A stretch of 64,000 nucleotides of DNA. Source: Ignavibacteria bacterium (GTDB taxonomy: Bacteria > Bacteroidota > Ignavibacteria > Kapaibacteriales > UBA4661). Made by a program: the position numbers and the translations under genes. Shown here piece by piece: positions 37,083 to 46,167 of this stretch. The notes beneath the pieces were generated by a model. It was not told the DNA's origin. It saw only the letters and a program-made list of their open reading frames with translations, and did not search any database. The stretch lies in the NCBI GenBank assembly GCA_013298775.1, contig JAAFIV010000007.1, positions 62,001 to 126,000 of the forward strand. The letters run 5' to 3'. Position 1 is the first letter of the stretch. The number at the start of each line of letters is the position of its first letter.

Positions 37083-38720
37083 CTAATGCTTAAAATGACG
37101 CACACCCGTAAGAACCATTGCAATATTTTTCTCATCGGCAGCAGCAATTACCTCTTCGTCGCGTACTGAGCCGCCTGGCTGAATCACAGCACTCGCGCCC
37201 GCTTGCACAGCTTCGAGCAAGCCGTCGGCGAAGGGGAAGAACGCATCGGAAGCAACCGCGCAGCCTTGCAAGCTGATTCCAGCACGCTCTGCCTTACGAG
37301 CCGCGATAATAGCTGAATCCAAGCGCGACATCTGCCCTGCGCCAATACCCAATGCGCGGTCGGCGGCGGCATACACTATCGCATTCGATTTTACATGCTT
37401 TGCAATGCGCCATGCGTATTCCAATGCTCGCTCTTCATCGTTTGTCGGTGTGCGCTTTGTAACGGTGCGCTTCTCGGCAGCATTCCAGAGCAGTGCGTCG
37501 GAGGATTGCACAAGCATTCCACCAGCAATTGCCTTTACTTCAAGCATTTGTGCGGTCTTCAGGGCATCAAAGTTTACCGTCATCAGGCGGCGATTCTTTT
37601 TCTGTTGCAAAAGCTCTAGCGCGTCCGGCGCGAAAGCAGGTGCAATCACAACTTCGGTGAAAATTTCGTCAATTACCTTTGCTGTTTCAAAGTCGAGCGT
37701 TGCTGTGAGCGCAATAATTCCGCCAAAGGCAGAAGTTGTATCACAGGCGTATGCTTTGCGGTACGCATCCATGAGGCGAGGTGCAGAGCCAACTCCGCAT
37801 GGATTGGTGTGTTTGATAATCACCGCCGTCTCGCCAACAATATCTTTCCATTCCAAGAACTCCAACGCTAGTTTTGCCGTTGCATCAATATCCAAAATGT
37901 TGTTGTAGGAAAGCTCTTTCCCGTGCAACTGTGTAAACACGCCATTGTACGTCACACCTGAACCAGAAATCTTGTACAAACCTGCCTGTTGATGCGGGTT
38001 TTCGCCGTAGCGCAGGTCTTGTTCCTTGCGTAGCGCGAACGAAAATGTTTCGGGCAATGATACGCTAGACGTAGCATGATTGCTTGTGTTTGAGCTTTTC
38101 ATGTTTGAGCTTTTCTTTGTAAAATATGCCGCCACCATTCCGTCGTAATATGCTGTGTGCTGGAAGGCTTCGGCAGCAAGTTCAAAACGCAACTCCTCAG
38201 AAATCCCGCCATTACTAGCGTTCAGAGAATTCAAAATATCGGCGTAGCGTGCTGGATTGGTAACAATTGCTGTCCAACGGTAATTTTTCGCCGAAGCACG
38301 AATCATCGCGGGACCACCAATATCAATGTTTTCGATGATGTCTGCGTGAGTCGCGCTAGGTTTTGCCAGCGTTTGCTCGAAAGGATAGAGATTCACCACT
38401 ACCAAATCAATAGACTGAATCATATTTGCTTCAAGCTGATGAATATGCGATTTTTCATCCAGCACCGCCAGCAAACCAGCATGAATAGCGGGATGCAGCG
38501 TTTTGACGCGTCCGTCCAAGATTTCTGGAAAATGTGTCACGTCGGAAACACTCATCACGGGAATACCTGCTTCGCGCAGTGTTTGTGCGGTTCCGCCAGT
38601 AGAAACGATTTCAATACCGCGCTCGGCGAGAGATTTCGCAAATTCAAGAATACCTGTTTTGTCGGAAACGCTGATGAGCGCACGTCGGATGATGTGTGTA
38701 GAAGGTTGCAATTGCGACAT
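37083..38720 (-). CDS. purH: bifunctional AICAR formyltransferase / IMP cyclohydrolase
   Basis: A 545-residue cytoplasmic enzyme of the last two steps of purine synthesis. The start is placed at MSQLQPSTHIIRRALISVSD (38720), because the family begins close to the ALISVSDKTG motif; the longer frame to 38837 reads into the holA-purH gap. The N-terminal IMP cyclohydrolase part has STGGTAQTLREAGIPV and GRVKTLHPAIHAGLLA. The C-terminal AICAR transformylase part has LRYGENPHQQA, IKHTNPCGVG, AFGGIIALT and SNAIVYA, and ends with DAFFPFADGLLEA and PGGSVRDEEVIAAAD. All conserved blocks are present. It lies 61 bases downstream of holA. Confidence 0.97.
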   Translation of the reverse strand: MSQLQPSTHIIRRALISVSDKTGILEFAKSLAERGIEIVSTGGTAQTLREAGIPVMSVSDVTHFPEILDGRVKTLHPAIHAGLLAVLDEKSHIHQLEANMIQSIDLVVVNLYPFEQTLAKPSATHADIIENIDIGGPAMIRASAKNYRWTAIVTNPARYADILNSLNASNGGISEELRFELAAEAFQHTAYYDGMVAAYFTKKSSNMKSSNTSNHATSSVSLPETFSFALRKEQDLRYGENPHQQAGLYKISGSGVTYNGVFTQLHGKELSYNNILDIDATAKLALEFLEWKDIVGETAVIIKHTNPCGVGSAPRLMDAYRKAYACDTTSAFGGIIALTATLDFETAKVIDEIFTEVVIAPAFAPDALELLQQKKNRRLMTVNFDALKTAQMLEVKAIAGGMLVQSSDALLWNAAEKRTVTKRTPTNDEERALEYAWRIAKHVKSNAIVYAAADRALGIGAGQMSRLDSAIIAARKAERAGISLQGCAVASDAFFPFADGLLEAVQAGASAVIQPGGSVRDEEVIAAADEKNIAMVLTGVRHFKH

Positions 38721-38781
38721 TTTTTGAAGAATAGTGTGAAAAGTGTGTAAGCATTTTTGGAAGTGAGCAAAAGCTCTATCC

Positions 38782-39921
38782 TCAAGCAGTGATGAGGCGT
38801 GTGAGCATTTTTTGAATGACCACATCGGCATCCTCAACCGTTGAAGATTTTATCGAAACATCGGCATCGCACAAAGCGTAGAAGGCTGATTCTATCTGGC
38901 TTCTGGTGTAATTTTTCAAGACACCAAGATATTCTGGCACGAAATACGCGCTAATATCCAGTGCCTTTGCCAACTCGAAGTGATTTTGCGTTTGATGAAT
39001 ACTTTCGCTCAGTTTCCACAAGATAGTGAAATAGCGCGTCAGCATAGAAATAATCAGCAATTCCTGCCTCTCTGCTGTGAGCATTCGCTGGCTTATTTCC
39101 AGTGCTTTTGAGAGATTTCGCTCGCCAATCATGCGCTGCAGCTCGAAAATGTTATAGTTTTTCGACGCACCAATCACATCGGCAATATCTTCGCGAGAAA
39201 GCGAGGTTTTGTCAGGTGCGAAGGTGATAATTTTTTGGATTTCATTGTGTAAATCTCGTAAGGATTCCCCCGATTGCGCTACCAATAATTCGCACGCATC
39301 GGGCTGAATCGTGCGCCCCAGCGACTTAAAACGCTCGGCAACCCACGATGGCAACTCGCGTTCGTACAATTTCGGAAACTCAATCCACTCGCACTCTTCA
39401 AGTAAAATATTGTAGGGAAATTTTGCCGCCGCAAGTTTTTTTTGCGCTTTTTCTGGTTGCCGAGAGTTCTTGAGCGCAGCTTTTAAGCCGTTTAGCTCGT
39501 CGGCACTGGCTTGGAGAATAAGAAACGTCGTTGGCGATGGTTTCCGGAAATACGTGGAAAGCGGCGACTTTTTCTCGGGCGTTTCTTTTGTTTTCGCGCT
39601 TGTTGTTTTCGCGCTCGCTGCTTTCGACGAGCTTCGTCCTGTGCTTGTCCCAACGCCGCTCATTTTGTCGAAATGCCGCACCGCTACCACGCGCCGCTCG
39701 GACATCATTGGGTACGCGCTTGCCATTTCTACGAGTGTTTCTTGGGAAACATCGGAACCGTCTAGCACATCAACATTGAAGGATTCCATGCCATTGCGCT
39801 CAACCGCAGCTTCCACGAGCGCATTATAGGCTTCATCCAGCAAGAAATCTTCCTCGCCAAACATCAACAAGACGGGTGGAAAGGTGCGAGATTTTATGAG
39901 GGCTGCAACAGATTCGAGCAT
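38782..39921 (-). CDS. holA: DNA polymerase III subunit delta
   Basis: A 379-residue clamp-loader subunit that opens the sliding clamp. Family landmarks are VLLMFGEEDFLLDEAYN at the N-terminus, SERRVVAVRHFDKM, the middle region LVAQSGESLRDLHNEIQKI and the C-terminal SKNYNIFELQRMIGERNLSKAL. A Ser/Thr/Lys-rich insertion (about residues 95-120, SSSKAASAKTTSAKTKETPE) is not found in E. coli HolA. The start ATG at 39921 gives the normal N-terminus. It is upstream of purH on the same strand. Confidence 0.93.
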   Translation of the reverse strand: MLESVAALIKSRTFPPVLLMFGEEDFLLDEAYNALVEAAVERNGMESFNVDVLDGSDVSQETLVEMASAYPMMSERRVVAVRHFDKMSGVGTSTGRSSSKAASAKTTSAKTKETPEKKSPLSTYFRKPSPTTFLILQASADELNGLKAALKNSRQPEKAQKKLAAAKFPYNILLEECEWIEFPKLYERELPSWVAERFKSLGRTIQPDACELLVAQSGESLRDLHNEIQKIITFAPDKTSLSREDIADVIGASKNYNIFELQRMIGERNLSKALEISQRMLTAERQELLIISMLTRYFTILWKLSESIHQTQNHFELAKALDISAYFVPEYLGVLKNYTRSQIESAFYALCDADVSIKSSTVEDADVVIQKMLTRLITA

Positions 39922-40285
39922 AAATTCCTATAATGGAAATTCGTGGAAGTCCAAACGTAAAAGACAACATGACGGCTGAAACAGCATACAATTTACCATG
40001 ATAGCATGTATTTCTCCAAGTCTGACACATATTTTTTGTAAATTTGTTCTTTGGGGCTAAGTATTCTACGTCATCTTGAATATCATCTGGTTGTCTTGTG
40101 TGTATTCAGAACTTTCCCCGTGAAGTATGATAGAACTTTCGCAAATGGCGCAGACAGGAGTGTTACGCGCTACCGTCTGCAACGAGGTTTCATACGACTT
40201 CGGTAGAACAGACACTCTTGTCTGTTCCAGACAATGAGCATTTTGCGCACGTCCTATATGAAGTATCATCCTTTTTCAGAATTCC
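39922..40285. other. intergenic region upstream of giant T9SS gene
   Basis: 364 bases with no supported gene. It holds a diverged palindromic element (40147-40227) and otherwise only AT-rich sequence in the holA-proximal half. Confidence 0.5.
40147..40227. repeat. palindromic element, diverged GC-type copy
   Basis: Left arm GGCGCAGACAGGAGTGTTAC; right arm CTTCGGTAGAACAGACACTC then TTGTCTGTTC. The right arm and its CTTCGGTAG flank match the copies at 6592 (inverse) and 28743. Confidence 0.75.
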
Positions 40286-43200
40286 TTGCTGCTTATGCGA
40301 TTGCATCTTTCCGCACCACGACAAAAAGCGTGGGTACACACGTGGATAATAACGTGGGCAACAGCATGTTTCCAGCATTTAGCGTTTGTTGGAGCGATAT
40401 TGTTTCTTCTCTGCTCTTTCCATGCAGAGGCGCAAATCACTATCCTACAACCCAACGCAACCACGCGTATTATCTCGCGTGGAGAGTTTCTTATCCAGTG
40501 GTCGGGAACACTTCCGAGCGATACGGTACGCATTGAATTCAGCGAAAACTTAGGGCGCACATGGCAACTCATCACTGCAACTGCCACGAATAATCAATTC
40601 TTGTGGAGTCCTGTTCCCGTGATTGCGAGTGATAGCTGTATTCTTCGCATTTCTACGACGGTGTTCGATGCTACGCCATTTTCTGTGCAGAATACATTTC
40701 GGATTTCTTACGGCTCAAACATCACAGAACGCTCGGCACGGCGGCGTTTTGCGGCATTTAGCCCCGATAGTAAAAAAATATTATCGTTTTCCAATAATGT
40801 TCGGCGAGAAAATCCAAACGATAGCAATCAAGCCTATCAGATGCAAGTATGGAACTTGGAAACCCAGCAATTAACCAATATTCTTGCACTTCATTCCACC
40901 AACAATCGCCTTTTTCCTCAAGTGGAACGCTGGTCGTGGAATGATAACGTTATGGCATGGCTTCCGTACTGGTGGAGCGAGGATTCGCGTCGTATTGTGG
41001 CTCCTGTACAGTCCGATACAACGTTTGCAGTGTATAATTTGGATTTACCCAACGGACAACCAGAGCGAGAATTTACCATTCCACGCTTTGGACGGCTTCG
41101 CGCCTTGCGTCAAGTACGGTGGTCGAAATTGGGAACAGAGATTTATGCGAATATTTTGCATCGGGCTGCTGAGAATGATAGTGTCTTTACAACAATAATT
41201 CGATATAACCCCTTTACGGGTGCTACGCTTGGCTCAGTGAGTATTCCACTCGCGGAATCTACCGCGCAAGAATACATCACCTTTGGAGGATTCAGCAATG
41301 ACGCTCAAAAATATATTCGTATCCATCTTGATACTCGAACCCAGCAAATACGCCGCGTTACGGTTAATGAAACATTCACGGGAAATTTTGTCAGCAGCGC
41401 AAGTCCACCAATGGGCTATCGCTGGCGACAATACACCTCTGCAACAGCAAGCATCTGGTCTCCCGATGATTCTCTTTTTGTTCTTGTGAAAGAGCGAAAT
41501 GACGAAAATCCACTGCAAAATATCGCGTCCGAAACCTGTGTTATTCGCGTCCGTGATGGGCAGATTATCCGCCAAATACCTGCCGCACCAACCCCAGAGC
41601 CAATTCTCTGGAGTAGCAATAGCAAAAACCTTATGCTGTGGAATGGTCTGGACGAACTGGTACGGGATATTTACAGTGTCGAGCGTGGATTGATTAGTAG
41701 AAATCTTCGGTTCAATAACATTTCTTCCACGCAATTTCCAGGTGCTGGACCATTCGGTATCAATCCCTACAATGTGTCGTGGAGTAACGATATGCAGCGC
41801 ATCGCGGGGTATATTCGCCCGTTCGACCCGCAAAATCCCACGCTTGGCGTTTGGGATGCCGAACAGGGATGTTTGCTGCAAATAGTTCGCTTGCCTTTGC
41901 AAAATTCTTTTCCCCGAACTGGTGCCGACCTACGCTGGACAGGTCTTGTTTCTTGGAGCCGCGACGATTCGCGCTTGCTCTTGCAAAACTTTTTTACCGA
42001 TTCCACGCTCATTATACCTGTTCCGCGAGGTGGCGCAAGTTGCCGCCAAACCACCTCCGACTCAACCTTTTCGACAAGCCAACGTGGTGAAATTGTGTTA
42101 CAAGAAGTAACCAGTTTTCCAGCAATTATCTGCCAAACACGTGCTACCTATCGCATTCCTATTGGCAGCTTGAGTATGTTTCAGCAGGACGTTTCGGTAA
42201 CACTTACGAATCCTGATGATGAATTTCGTCCTGTTCAAGATTTTCGCATTGTGCGTGCTTTGAATTCCCTTTCAGCTCGCGGAAATGGCGAAGTTATTGT
42301 AGAATTTACACCACAAAGTTCAGGTCGAAAAACAGCATCGCTCAATTTTCGGATTAGTGGTGCGGGGATAGTACGGACACTTCTTGTTGCAGTAAAAGAT
42401 ACCATTTTCTTCGATGTTCCGAATCCAACTCTTAATTTTGGAAATCTCCCAGCAAATGTTTCTACCACGCTTAGTATAACCTTGCGCAATACTGGCACAA
42501 GCGCAATCACATGGACAACGCAAGGAACAATCAGTCCTTCGCGCTTGTTCTTTATTGAAAGTGTACAACCAACAATAACACAGCCAAATCAACTTGCCAC
42601 TCTCCGCGTGAGATTTCAAGGCTCTGCTACGCCACGCACCATCGTGGACTCGCTCAATATGCTCCAATGCTCTGAACGCAGCTTCCCGCTTCGCTTTCAA
42701 GCAAATATTCTTCCCGAAACAGCGAGAGTATTGGCAACCGATTCGCTTGATTTTGGTAGAATTCCTTGTTTGAATGGGTTTGCTGCAAGGACAATAACGA
42801 TACAAAACGTCGGCGGTCGGCAGCTTCAAGTCTTCGGGCTTTCCTCTGACAATGAAGCATTTCGTCTTGGAAGCACCACGTTTCCTTTCATTCTTGCACC
42901 TCTTGAACAACGTACACTCTCGCTTGGGTATCAATCATCCAGAGCAGGGGTGAATCAAGGCACTATTTCTATTCGTACCAACGACCCTGAACAAAGTACA
43001 GCACTGGTGCGGGTGCGAGCCGAGCAGGAACAATTATTATACACCGTTCAGGATAGCATTCTGCGCTACGAAAGTGTGCGAGAAAATACTAGTCGTGTAG
43101 AAACAACACTTTTAACGAATCGTACCAATTCTGCATTTCAATGGACAAATCTTCCCTTGCAACTCAGCAATGATTTTGTGTTGGAAAGCATGCAGCCATC

Positions 43201-45331
43201 ACGCCTTGAGCCAAATCAAACAGCAACATTGCGTGTACGCTTCAATGGTCGCCCTGTGCGGACAGAATTTACGGAGACTCTCCAACTTGTTCTACCAGAC
43301 ATGTGCCAAACTCCGCTCACCATCACCGCGCAGGTGCGTGTTGGCGAGCCGCGCCCACGTCTGCTTGTCCCAAGCGCAATTTCCTTTGACACCCTCGGCT
43401 GTCTTGCCACAACCCGCGCCACTCTTCGCTTGCAAAATATTGGTGGTCGCCAAGTGCGCATAGATTCGCTCGTTTTGGAGGGTGGGCAAGAAACGTTGCA
43501 GAATGCGAGTAGAAGAGCTACATTCCAGATTTTACCAGACAGTGCATTGACGTTGCCCTTATTCCTTGCTCCACAAGGAGCGACGGGCAGTACGGTCTAT
43601 ATTCCCATACAGTTCGAGGCGCGAACACTTGGCTTCAAAGAAGCATTCGTGCGCATTCTGTCCAATGATACCAGTACAACAACGAGCGGTGTTCAGCGCG
43701 TGGCTCTTTTTGCCACAAAAGATTCTCTTGCTTACGTGCTTACTTCGCAAGCTCTCAGCTTCTTTGTGCAACAAGAACGCGCCTCAAAAATTGATTCGGT
43801 GATTATTGCCAACACTGGTACAAAAACGCTGGATTGGCGCACTGTTCCTCGTCAGCTTGGCACGGCTTTTACCATTCTTCGCATTACCCCAGAGCAGACG
43901 TTACCTGGAAGAACTTCAATAATCATTATTCAATTCAATGGCGGGAATGCTGAAGGCGCATTTCAAGAAAACCTTCGTGTATTTCCTACACAATGCCCTT
44001 CAGCAATTTCAGAAATACGATTGCAAGCCTTAGTTGGCAGACAAGCACTTTTAGAAGCTCCCACGCAAGTGGAAAAACGCTTTATTTGTGAAGATAGGCA
44101 GCAATTCTCTGTACCTCTCACCAATACTGGTGCTGCCGCTCTTCGCATCACCGCAGCAGAGCTTGTCAATCCGACAGGGAATATAAGAATTCTACGAACC
44201 CCAACGATGATTGCTTCTGGAGAACGAGATAGTATCACGCTTGAACTATTCTCGCGTACCGTTGGCGTGTATTCCACGCGCATTCGTATTCAAAGCAATA
44301 GCGTACTGAATGCAAGCCTCGAAATACCATGCGTTCTTCGTAAGGATTCGCTGGGTGTTCAGTTTCGCCCATCTATTGCAAAATTTGGCTCAATTGCCGA
44401 GCGTGTTAGTTCTACACTAACAGTTTCATTACTCAACACTGGAAGTATTGCCTATCCGCTCCGTATTCCTGCACAACTCGGCGTATTTCGCACAGAAAAT
44501 GCTCCCAGCGCAGGTACGCTCTTGCCTGCACAATCACAAGTTCAGTTTACCATTCGCTTTCCAGCAAGTTCAAGCGGTACGTACTCTGCGCAACTTTCCC
44601 TTGAGGATTCATGCGCTCGGGCTGTCTCACTGCCTATTTCCGCTCAGGTAGTGGGCGGGCAGTTTTTGCTTCCAGAACGCATCGCTTTGGGGCAGGGACA
44701 AGAAACGACTGTACCGCTATATCTCATTGGCAGTAATAATCTCGCATCAGGCACAATGCTCGGTTTCCAATTGCGTATTGACAATGCTTCGCTTGTTGAA
44801 TTGCGCTCGCCAAGTCCCGTGAATACACGCATGGAACGCACGACGCGTGTTTTGAATTTCGCCATTCCTTTTGCTGCAAATGCTACTCAAAATCGTGATT
44901 CTCTACTTGTTCTTTCCCTCACCTTGCGCGGTCTTTTGGGTAATGACACTGCAACTACTATCCGTATTGACAGTGCAAGTATCGCAGGATTGGCTGTGCG
45001 TGGCTCTACAAGCCGCTTTCAAGCATTGGGGTTGAATAATAGCTCTGGTCGTCCGCGCTTGTATTATACGTCGCCAATTGTGCTGCAATCCATCGCACCA
45101 AACCCAACGGCAGACCAACTCACGCTTCGCCTTGATGCCTTAGAAAGCGCACCAATACAGCTTTTCCTTGTTGATGTGTTAGGAAAGCGAACTCTCTTGA
45201 AAGAATTAACACTTGAAGTAGGGCAGAATAGTGTAAAAACAACACTACAAGATTTTGCAACAGGTGTGTACTTACTAGAAATAGTGAATGCAGGTGGCAG
45301 AGAAGCGGCAAGAATACACGTTGTGCGGTAA
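40286..45331 (+). CDS. giant secreted protein with propeller, HYDIN-like repeats and T9SS sorting domain
   Basis: A 1681-residue cell-surface protein. A signal sequence ends near residue 50 (FVGAILFLLCSFHAEAQ). Residues about 130-590 resemble a WD40/TolB-like propeller (FSPDSKKILSFSNN, SWSRDDSRLLLQN). From about 620 to 1440 it has six or more ASH/HYDIN-like Ig domains, each opening with a motif such as LDFGRIPCLNGFAARTITIQ or ISFDTLGCLATTRATLRLQN. Residues about 1465-1590 look like a cohesin-type domain (TTVPLYLIGSNN, NRDSLLVLSLTL). The C-terminus (LQSIAPNPTADQLTLRL to AARIHVVR) is a type A T9SS sorting domain. It should be exported by the type IX system and held at the surface. The next ATG (40295) is an alternative start. 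Confidence 0.87.
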   Translation: MLLMRLHLSAPRQKAWVHTWIITWATACFQHLAFVGAILFLLCSFHAEAQITILQPNATTRIISRGEFLIQWSGTLPSDTVRIEFSENLGRTWQLITATATNNQFLWSPVPVIASDSCILRISTTVFDATPFSVQNTFRISYGSNITERSARRRFAAFSPDSKKILSFSNNVRRENPNDSNQAYQMQVWNLETQQLTNILALHSTNNRLFPQVERWSWNDNVMAWLPYWWSEDSRRIVAPVQSDTTFAVYNLDLPNGQPEREFTIPRFGRLRALRQVRWSKLGTEIYANILHRAAENDSVFTTIIRYNPFTGATLGSVSIPLAESTAQEYITFGGFSNDAQKYIRIHLDTRTQQIRRVTVNETFTGNFVSSASPPMGYRWRQYTSATASIWSPDDSLFVLVKERNDENPLQNIASETCVIRVRDGQIIRQIPAAPTPEPILWSSNSKNLMLWNGLDELVRDIYSVERGLISRNLRFNNISSTQFPGAGPFGINPYNVSWSNDMQRIAGYIRPFDPQNPTLGVWDAEQGCLLQIVRLPLQNSFPRTGADLRWTGLVSWSRDDSRLLLQNFFTDSTLIIPVPRGGASCRQTTSDSTFSTSQRGEIVLQEVTSFPAIICQTRATYRIPIGSLSMFQQDVSVTLTNPDDEFRPVQDFRIVRALNSLSARGNGEVIVEFTPQSSGRKTASLNFRISGAGIVRTLLVAVKDTIFFDVPNPTLNFGNLPANVSTTLSITLRNTGTSAITWTTQGTISPSRLFFIESVQPTITQPNQLATLRVRFQGSATPRTIVDSLNMLQCSERSFPLRFQANILPETARVLATDSLDFGRIPCLNGFAARTITIQNVGGRQLQVFGLSSDNEAFRLGSTTFPFILAPLEQRTLSLGYQSSRAGVNQGTISIRTNDPEQSTALVRVRAEQEQLLYTVQDSILRYESVRENTSRVETTLLTNRTNSAFQWTNLPLQLSNDFVLESMQPSRLEPNQTATLRVRFNGRPVRTEFTETLQLVLPDMCQTPLTITAQVRVGEPRPRLLVPSAISFDTLGCLATTRATLRLQNIGGRQVRIDSLVLEGGQETLQNASRRATFQILPDSALTLPLFLAPQGATGSTVYIPIQFEARTLGFKEAFVRILSNDTSTTTSGVQRVALFATKDSLAYVLTSQALSFFVQQERASKIDSVIIANTGTKTLDWRTVPRQLGTAFTILRITPEQTLPGRTSIIIIQFNGGNAEGAFQENLRVFPTQCPSAISEIRLQALVGRQALLEAPTQVEKRFICEDRQQFSVPLTNTGAAALRITAAELVNPTGNIRILRTPTMIASGERDSITLELFSRTVGVYSTRIRIQSNSVLNASLEIPCVLRKDSLGVQFRPSIAKFGSIAERVSSTLTVSLLNTGSIAYPLRIPAQLGVFRTENAPSAGTLLPAQSQVQFTIRFPASSSGTYSAQLSLEDSCARAVSLPISAQVVGGQFLLPERIALGQGQETTVPLYLIGSNNLASGTMLGFQLRIDNASLVELRSPSPVNTRMERTTRVLNFAIPFAANATQNRDSLLVLSLTLRGLLGNDTATTIRIDSASIAGLAVRGSTSRFQALGLNNSSGRPRLYYTSPIVLQSIAPNPTADQLTLRLDALESAPIQLFLVDVLGKRTLLKELTLEVGQNSVKTTLQDFATGVYLLEIVNAGGREAARIHVVR

Positions 45332-45371
45332 AATGAGCAACTTCAGAATATTGAATTAGAGAATACGATTC

Positions 45372-45425
45372 CCTTTCGGACGATAGAACCGTAGTTTCCG
45401 CCCCCAGCGGTTTCTTCACCGTCCA
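45372..45425. repeat. degenerate GC-rich palindromic element fragment
   Basis: GCGGTTTCTTCACCGTCC (45408-45425) matches GCGGTTTCTTGACCGTCC near 52471-52488 except for one base; TTTCGGACG on the left is a weak partner. Probably a remnant of the second palindromic family. Confidence 0.45.
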
Positions 45426-45512
45426 ATTTTGAAAACACCGAGAAATCGTGTAGATTGAAGCATCCAGAAACACTCATTCTCAGCGAATATCGTACCAAAC
45501 CAAAGTGCAATT

Positions 45513-46022
45513 ATGGAAACACTCACCGAACCAAGCATTGCCACAGAAGCCTCTTCATTGCTTGAAGAAGAGATGTCCGACTATGAACGCGAACGAGGAA
45601 AACAAACGCCCAGCAAAGTTCACGCCGCCACACAAACAAATGTTCTCGACGCACTTGCCCGCTACAAAAAGCAATATCGTCGCCTTACCGAAATTTCTTT
45701 ACGCTTGGACGGAGAAAAGTTCGTCCCCGACATTGCGCTCTACGCCGCACACGCAAGCGATTGGCACGAAAACGAAAGCGAAATGACGCTTCCGCCCTTG
45801 CTCTGCATTGAGGTTGTTTCGCCGACGCAAAGCATTGATGAAATGAAGGAGAAAGCGGATAAATACTTTGCTGCAGGAGTGCGCTCGGTGTGGCTGGTGC
45901 TGCCAGCTTTGGCGGGCGTGATGGTACTTCACGCGAACACAAAAGCACGGTTTTTCAGCGAAGGCGAGCTTTTGGATAATGAACTCGGCATCGGTATTCC
46001 TGTTGATGAGGTGTTTGAGTGA
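45513..46022 (+). CDS. Uma2-family (DUF820) putative endonuclease
   Basis: A 169-residue protein of the Uma2/DUF820 family, which has a PD-(D/E)XK nuclease-like fold and is very abundant in Cyanobacteria and some Bacteroidota; its biological role is unresolved. Characteristic blocks are FVPDIALYAA (the PD part), LLCIEVVSPTQSIDEMKEKA (the ExV part) and KADKYFAAGVRSVWLVLP. The start ATG at 45513 gives METLTEPSIATEA, a normal N-terminus. A strong terminator follows the gene, separating it from the restriction enzyme gene downstream. Confidence 0.88.
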   Translation: METLTEPSIATEASSLLEEEMSDYERERGKQTPSKVHAATQTNVLDALARYKKQYRRLTEISLRLDGEKFVPDIALYAAHASDWHENESEMTLPPLLCIEVVSPTQSIDEMKEKADKYFAAGVRSVWLVLPALAGVMVLHANTKARFFSEGELLDNELGIGIPVDEVFE

Positions 46023-46062
46023 TTTGTACTACTGTTACCAAGCAAGAGCTTATTTCGTTGCA

Positions 46063-46096
46063 GCCCTCTATTTATCTGTGATAGAGGGCTTTTTTA
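46063..46096 (+). terminator. intrinsic terminator after Uma2 gene
   Basis: A 9-bp perfect stem GCCCTCTAT/ATAGAGGGC with a 9-base loop is followed by TTTTTTATT. Confidence 0.93.
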
Positions 46097-46167
46097 TTGC
46101 TTGCGAAGATGAAAAAGACTAGATTTGCGCCGCGATACTTTTTCATGTTCTTACCTTTTCCTTTACC